Positions 8,068-11,403 of a stretch of DNA of 11,403 nt are shown piece after piece. Position numbers and translations under genes: made by a program. Origin of the DNA: Ectopseudomonas composti (GTDB lineage Bacteria; Pseudomonadota; Gammaproteobacteria; Pseudomonadales; Pseudomonadaceae); assembly GCA_946886245.1 (NCBI GenBank), contig CAMPIF010000087.1, forward strand, positions 1 through 11,403, in the 5' to 3' direction. Each line of letters begins with the position of its first letter. Within the stretch, counting starts at the first letter, position 1. A model generated the notes under the pieces. The model had not been told where the DNA came from. It saw only the letters and a list, made by a program, of their open reading frames with translations, and ran no database searches.

Positions 8068-9009
8068 ATGTCTGCCAATAGACTGTCTCTGCAACCACCG
8101 TTGGCTGCCGGCTTCTCACGTCTGGGCTTCGGTTCTTTGCCGTTGGAGCGTTTGAAATCGCGTTATGGCAACGCGACTCAGGGGGCTCGCTATGTCGAGA
8201 TCGACGGCTTCAATGTCCATTACCGTGACGAAGGGAGTCGTGACAAACCGGTGTTGCTACTGATCCACGGCGTCGTCGCTTCGCTGCACACCTGGGACGG
8301 GTGGGTGCAGGCCTTCGCCCCGCATTACCGCATCATCCGCTTCGACGTTCCGGGGTTCGGCCTCACCGGTCCGGCGCGCGACGGCGTCTATTCGGTCGAG
8401 CGCATGATGCATGTGCTCGGTCAACTGCTCGATTACCTGCAGGTGGGCAAGGCGGATATCGCCGGCAACTCCCTTGGCGGCTATATCGCCTGGAACTTCG
8501 CCCTGGCGCAGCCGCAGCGCGTCGGCAAGCTGGTGCTGATCGACCCGGCCGGCTATCCCATGCACAAGGTGCCGTGGATGATCGCTGCGGCGGCGCTGCC
8601 CGGCGCTACTGTCGCCCTGCCGATGTGGATGCCGCGCGCCCTGATCGCTCAAGGCATCAAGGAGGTCTACGGTGAGCCAGGGCGAATCAAACCAGGTGTG
8701 GTCGAGCGCTACTACGACCTGTCGCGGCGCCCCGGTAATCGTCGTGCCATGATGGATATCTTCCGCGTGCTGCTGAAGGTCAACCAGGAAGAGCTGCACA
8801 CGACGCCAGAGCGGATCGCGCTGATCAAGGCGCCAACCCTGCTGATGTGGGGCGATCGCGATCGCTGGATCTCACCCAAACATGTGCTGCATTGGCAGCG
8901 CGACCTGCCGGGTGTTCAGGTCAGGGTCTATCCGGGTGTCGGGCATATCCCCATGGAAGAGATTCCCGAGCAGAGTGCGGCCGATGCAATGAGATTTCTG
9001 CTGGGTTGA
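8068..9009 (+). CDS. Alpha/beta-fold hydrolase
   Basis: A 313-residue cytoplasmic alpha/beta hydrolase (Abhydrolase_1 type) with an intact catalytic set. The oxyanion-hole motif is HG at 67-68. The nucleophile elbow GNSLGG gives Ser135. The acid is Asp265 (or Asp263) in WGDRDRW at 261-267, and the base is His293 in GVGHIPMEE. No signal peptide is visible; residues 1-40 are a short extension before the fold (YVEIDGFNVHYRDEG). The nucleophile is Ser rather than Asp, so it is an esterase, lipase or C-C hydrolase type and not a haloalkane dehalogenase. The lid, about 165-230, is where specificity would lie and cannot be read. The start is supported by AAGG 8 bases upstream. It follows the MalT-type regulator in the same direction with a 117-base gap containing a palindrome and a hairpin, so it may be expressed separately. 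A link to the fatty-acid genes is possible but unproven. Confidence 0.9.
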   Translation: MSANRLSLQPPLAAGFSRLGFGSLPLERLKSRYGNATQGARYVEIDGFNVHYRDEGSRDKPVLLLIHGVVASLHTWDGWVQAFAPHYRIIRFDVPGFGLTGPARDGVYSVERMMHVLGQLLDYLQVGKADIAGNSLGGYIAWNFALAQPQRVGKLVLIDPAGYPMHKVPWMIAAAALPGATVALPMWMPRALIAQGIKEVYGEPGRIKPGVVERYYDLSRRPGNRRAMMDIFRVLLKVNQEELHTTPERIALIKAPTLLMWGDRDRWISPKHVLHWQRDLPGVQVRVYPGVGHIPMEEIPEQSAADAMRFLLG

Positions 9010-9023
9010 GTTTGCCCTGGAGA

Positions 9024-9072
9024 GGCCCGGAGAAAATCCGGGCCACGAAAAAGCCCGGACAGATTCCGGGCT
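9024..9072 (-). terminator. Tandem hairpins; intrinsic terminator for the minus-strand gene
   Basis: Two hairpins share the same stem core. Hairpin 1 pairs GGCCCGGA (9024-9031) with TCCGGGCC (9037-9044). Hairpin 2 pairs AGCCCGGA (9052-9059) with TCCGGGCT (9065-9072) around CAGAT. Read on the minus strand, hairpin 2 is followed directly by a T run (complement of the A run 9047-9052), a textbook terminator 30 bases after the stop of the PF10118 gene. On the plus strand neither stem has a good T run, so termination of the hydrolase transcript here would be weaker. Confidence 0.85.
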
Positions 9073-9101
9073 CGTTTGGGTTACGTCGCAGGTGCCGCGT
9101 T

Positions 9102-9947
9102 TCAGGCGGCTCCGGCCTGAATCAGCGGGGCACCGTCAAACTCCTCGCGGGTGGCGTGCAACAGATCCAGGTTGTTGTGTTCCCAGGGATGGAAGCCGTC
9201 CTTGAAGAAGTCCAGATAAGCGCTGACCAGCGGGCGGAACACGCCTTCCTTGCCCCACATCCAGCGGATGCCGTCACGCCAGACGCGCCAGTTCCACAAC
9301 AGGCCGTCCACTTTGAGCATGTGTGCCAGGCCACGGGTGGTGTCGAGCACGAAGAAGAAGGTGCCCATGAGCATTGCCCGGCGCAGCAGCTTGCGGCTGC
9401 CGCACACCTGGTTGTAGACGTCGAACGCCACCGCCTTGTGCTCGGTCTCCTCGAGTGCGTGCCAACGCCACAGGCGAGCCAGGGCCGGGTGAGCGTCGGC
9501 CATGTACGCGTCATTTCTCAGCAGGCCATCGGCCATGATCGCGGTGATGTGCTCCAGCGCTGCGGTTGCGGCCAGCTGGCGTTGTGGCGAGAACTTCTTC
9601 TGGGTGTAGCGGATGCGCGTCCTGGCGCGTTTCTCGATGCGTTCGACGTCGTAACCCAGGTCGCGCAGGCGCTGGCTGTACTCCAGATGTTCACGACTGT
9701 GATGGCCTTCCTGGCCGATGAAGCCGCGAATCTGTTCATCGAGTACCGGGTCGTCGATGCGGTCGCGAAACTGGCGCACCGAGTCGATGAAGAAACGCTC
9801 GCCGTCGGGAAACAACACCGACATGGCATCGAACAGGTGGGTCTTGAAGGCATCGCCGCCGTTCCAGTGGCGCGGCAGCGGGTTGGGCAGATCGAAATCC
9901 ATCTGTCTGGGACGAATCTGCAAACCTTCCGGTGTGGTGCTGGCCAT
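9102..9947 (-). CDS. PF10118 family protein ('metal-dependent hydrolase', diiron ferritin-like pattern)
   Basis: A 281-residue protein of the family annotated as predicted metal-dependent hydrolase (PF10118/COG3687). The start at 9947 was chosen because GGAG lies 5 bases upstream of it (9953-9956); an in-frame ATG at 9992 would add 15 residues but lacks a ribosome binding site. In this numbering the likely metal ligands are E50, E80-x-x-H83, E132 and E167-x-x-H170, within mostly helical sequence. This E...ExxH...E...ExxH order is the signature of carboxylate-bridged diiron four-helix proteins such as acyl-ACP desaturase, so an oxidative reaction is at least as plausible as hydrolysis. A hydrophobic segment at about 191-205 may contact membrane or lipid. 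There is no signal peptide. It is transcribed away from an AraC-family gene, which probably controls it, and ends at its own terminator. Substrate unknown. Confidence 0.88.
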   Translation of the reverse strand: MASTTPEGLQIRPRQMDFDLPNPLPRHWNGGDAFKTHLFDAMSVLFPDGERFFIDSVRQFRDRIDDPVLDEQIRGFIGQEGHHSREHLEYSQRLRDLGYDVERIEKRARTRIRYTQKKFSPQRQLAATAALEHITAIMADGLLRNDAYMADAHPALARLWRWHALEETEHKAVAFDVYNQVCGSRKLLRRAMLMGTFFFVLDTTRGLAHMLKVDGLLWNWRVWRDGIRWMWGKEGVFRPLVSAYLDFFKDGFHPWEHNNLDLLHATREEFDGAPLIQAGAA

Positions 9948-10029
9948 GAGAGCTCCATCGCGCTGTTTGACGGGTTCCACTATGGTCGTCATGCGCCGCT
10001 GGGCACAGGTTCGTAACAGCCAAGGTGAC

Positions 10030-10046
10030 GGTCATATCCGGCCAGT
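10030..10046. repeat. Direct repeat copy 1, candidate AraC-type operator
   Basis: GGTCATATCCGGCCAGT matches copy 2 at 15 of 17 positions in the same orientation. It lies 82 bases upstream of the PF10118 start codon, a suitable place for an activator site. A CATAGT -10-like box on the minus strand (9979-9984) would put this site near -65; no matching -35 box is seen. The neighbouring AraC-family protein is the likely ligand, by inference. Confidence 0.5.
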
Positions 10047-10124
10047 GCGTTATTCCAGTAGAAAGTTGGGGCAGCAGCAGGGCAACGAGCATGGATGCGC
10101 TGAGCTAAGGTTCGCAATCGAGAA

Positions 10125-10141
10125 GGTCATTTGCGGCCAGT
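10125..10141. repeat. Direct repeat copy 2, candidate AraC-type operator
   Basis: GGTCATTTGCGGCCAGT is the second copy, starting exactly 95 bases after the first, or about nine helical turns. It ends 18 bases before the AraC-family start codon, where binding would block that gene's own promoter or leader. The two sites on one DNA face suggest looping with autorepression, as in the classic araC system; that mechanism is inference. Confidence 0.5.
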
Positions 10142-10159
10142 CACCAGAACAACGAACTC

Positions 10160-11179
10160 ATGAAACAAACCCTCAATTTCACCGCCGAACTGGTTCCCGT
10201 GGCCTACGCCGAGGCATTGCTGGCGCTGGCGGAAGAGTTCGGCCTGGCGCGTGCCGAGCTGTTCGCTGCGGCACGGGTACGCCCTGAAGTGCTTGGCAGT
10301 CCCAATGGTCGACTGTCCTTTCTCGACTTTCACCTGCTGACGCAGACCGCCTTGCAGCGTTGCGGCGAACCGGCGCTTGGCCTGGTATTGGGCCAGCGCC
10401 TGAACGTCTCCACCCATGGCATCCTCGGTTACGCGGTGCTGTCCAGTGCCAACCTGGGCAAGGCGCTGCAGTTCGCCCTGAAGTACTACCGGGTGCTCGG
10501 CCTGGCATTCGAGCTGGAACTGGTGGAGCAAGAGGAGGATATGCAGTTGCGTGCGCTCGAGTCCTTTCCCATGGGGCCGCAATCACGCTTCGCCGCCGAG
10601 GGCCTGTTGACCAGCATCCATAGCATTGCGCGCTTTCTCGTGGGGGAAGAGTTGCGGGGCTTGGCCGTTGGTTTCGCGCATCCCGCGCCGGACTATGCTG
10701 AGCGCTATGCCGAGGTGTTCGGGGTGGCCGCGCAGTTCGAACAGCCCTGGCACTGGCTGCGCTTGCCCCGGCACTACCTGCAACGGCCCATGGCGCTGGC
10801 CAACCCGGCCACGGTGCAGATGTGCGAGCAGCAGTGCGAAGCGCTGCTGGCCAGCCTCGATGTGCAGGATGGCCTGCTTACGCGGGTGCGCCGATTGTTA
10901 CTGGCGCGTCCCGGAGATTTTCCCGACCTGGAAAGCGCCGCTGGTGCCCTGCATACCAGCGGCCGCAGCCTGCGCCGGCACCTGGCGCAGCTGGGCACCA
11001 GCTATCAGCAGGTGCTCGACGACGTGCGCAAGCGCCTGGCCCTGCAGTACCTGACCACCACGCATTTGCCGCTGTATGAAATTGCCCAGTTGCTGGGTTT
11101 CAGTGACCCGTCCAACTTCCGCCGTGCATTCCGCAAATGGACCGGTAAACTGCCCGGTGATTACCGCGCTGAGGAATGA
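10160..11179 (+). CDS. AraC family transcriptional regulator (Arabinose_bd/OruR-like N-terminus)
   Basis: A 339-residue regulator with the two-part build common in Pseudomonas. The N-terminal ligand domain of the 'Arabinose_bd' type (PF12625) covers about residues 20-205, including the typical stretch STHGILGYAVLSSANLGKAL. The C-terminal AraC/XylS DNA-binding domain covers about 240-337. The second helix-turn-helix signature is clear from 304 on (PLYEIAQLLGFSDPSNFRRA ... GKLPGDYR). OruR, ArgR-like and lipid-responsive regulators of this build exist, but the inducer cannot be read here. The start at 10160 fits the family, but no good Shine-Dalgarno is visible upstream, hinting at low expression. 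It is divergent from the PF10118 gene with a 212-base shared gap holding two phased direct repeats, so it likely activates that gene and represses itself. The next plus-strand terminator is at 11307-11355. Confidence 0.93.
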   Translation: MKQTLNFTAELVPVAYAEALLALAEEFGLARAELFAAARVRPEVLGSPNGRLSFLDFHLLTQTALQRCGEPALGLVLGQRLNVSTHGILGYAVLSSANLGKALQFALKYYRVLGLAFELELVEQEEDMQLRALESFPMGPQSRFAAEGLLTSIHSIARFLVGEELRGLAVGFAHPAPDYAERYAEVFGVAAQFEQPWHWLRLPRHYLQRPMALANPATVQMCEQQCEALLASLDVQDGLLTRVRRLLLARPGDFPDLESAAGALHTSGRSLRRHLAQLGTSYQQVLDDVRKRLALQYLTTTHLPLYEIAQLLGFSDPSNFRRAFRKWTGKLPGDYRAEE

Positions 11180-11263
11180 GGAGAGGTCTGTATGGATGAC
11201 TGCAGTTCTCAGGTGTGCAGCGGAATGTCGGCGCGCTGAGATTAAGGTGGCGCCAGGCAGCAG

Positions 11264-11292
11264 TTGACGCAATGGCGTAGCTGGCTAATAAT
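11264..11292 (+). promoter_or_regulatory. Sigma-70-like promoter in the gap after the AraC gene
   Basis: TTGACG (11264-11269, 5 of 6 to the -35 consensus) is followed after exactly 17 bases by AATAAT (11287-11292, 5 of 6 to the -10 consensus). This is the best core promoter in the window. It points rightwards into a gap with no plus-strand gene, so transcription would begin near 11299 and meet the terminator ending at 11355. The -10 lies in the loop of a GCTGGC/GCCAGC inverted repeat (11280-11285, 11294-11299). Confidence 0.4.
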
Positions 11293-11298
11293 CGCCAG

Positions 11299-11355
11299 CA
11301 ACACGGCCCCTGTCGGTTGATGCGCTCCGGCGCTGAGATTGCTCAGGGGTTTTTT
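11299..11355 (+). ncRNA. Candidate short RNA of about 57 nt
   Basis: The stretch between the promoter-like site and the T run has no open reading frame. It could fold into a closed structure with an outer CCCCTG/CAGGGG stem and either an inner GCGC-TCCG-GCGC hairpin or an alternative CTGAG-ATTG-CTCAG hairpin. Promoter, structured body and T-run end together suggest a small RNA. I do not recognise it as a known family, and it could equally be just the terminator of the AraC gene. Confidence 0.2.
11307..11355 (+). terminator. Rho-independent terminator, plus strand
   Basis: CCCCTG (11307-11312) pairs with CAGGGG (11344-11349), immediately followed by six T (11350-11355). A smaller stem CTGAG/CTCAG (11333-11337, 11342-11346) lies inside the long loop and is an alternative. 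It stops plus-strand transcription just before the convergent minus-strand gene. The minus strand has no T run after the stem, so it works mainly in one direction. Confidence 0.6.
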
Positions 11356-11367
11356 ATTGCCTGCGAT

Positions 11368-11403
11368 TTACCAATCTCTCGTCTTCCAGTCATCGTCCAC
11401 GCC
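11368..11403 (-). CDS. C-terminal end of an unidentified convergent gene (partial)
   Basis: On the minus strand the sequence from the right edge is open and reads GVDDDWKTRDW followed by TAA (complement of 11368-11370). The acidic-aromatic tail with a terminal Trp looks like a genuine protein end, and the stop sits just beyond a plus-strand terminator, as expected for convergent genes. Only 11 residues are visible, so the product cannot be named and the call may be wrong. Confidence 0.4.
   Translation of the reverse strand, partial: GVDDDWKTRDW

Noticed and set aside
8847..10016. A 389-codon plus-strand frame running from the hydrolase gene across the PF10118 gene
   Set aside because: It reads through the hairpin terminator and antisense to a recognised family with intact metal ligands. 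It contains no domain of its own.

Overview
The window is GC-rich, densely coded DNA whose gene types match a Pseudomonas-like gammaproteobacterium. It has an AlkK-type acyl-CoA ligase, a DUF1302/DUF1329 pair, a MalT-type LuxR regulator, an alpha/beta hydrolase, a PF10118 protein and an OruR-type AraC regulator. The genus is inferred from gene content and order, not from a search. No mobile element, tRNA, rRNA, CRISPR array or phage gene is visible. No gap between genes exceeds about 220 bases.

Layout. (1) 1-1557, +: medium/long-chain fatty acid--CoA ligase, cut at its 5' end by the window edge. (2) 1558-1774: regulatory gap holding a match to the published PsrA operator pattern (CAAAC-N4-GTTTG) and a weak promoter. 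(3) 1775-3661 and 3688-5061, +: exported outer-membrane barrel (DUF1302) and periplasmic LolA/LolB-like protein (DUF1329), 26 bases apart, closed by a strong intrinsic terminator at 5085-5108. (4) 5212-7950, +: large ATP-binding MalT/AlkS-type LuxR regulator. (5) 8068-9009, +: alpha/beta hydrolase whose ribosome binding site lies in a hairpin. (6) 9102-9947, -: PF10118 'metal-dependent hydrolase' with its own terminator. (7) 10160-11179, +: AraC-family regulator divergent from (6); the shared gap carries two near-identical 17-bp direct repeats 95 bp apart. (8) 11180-11367: possible short RNA with its own promoter and terminator. (9) 11368-11403, -: the last 11 codons of a convergent gene that enters from the right.

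Working together. Genes 1-4 look like one module for a hydrophobic carboxylate or alkyl substrate: passage through the outer membrane (DUF1302), handling in the periplasm (DUF1329), CoA activation in the cytoplasm (ligase), and sensing by a large ATP-dependent activator. The layout echoes the alk system, where AlkS is a MalT-like activator and AlkK the ligase, but no alkane hydroxylase is present here. The PsrA-like site would also tie the module to general fatty-acid control. The alpha/beta hydrolase could supply acids from esters, but that is only inference. The PF10118/AraC pair looks like a separate self-contained unit. The PF10118 protein carries a complete E...ExxH...E...ExxH diiron pattern, so it may be an oxygenase or desaturase-like enzyme rather than a hydrolase.
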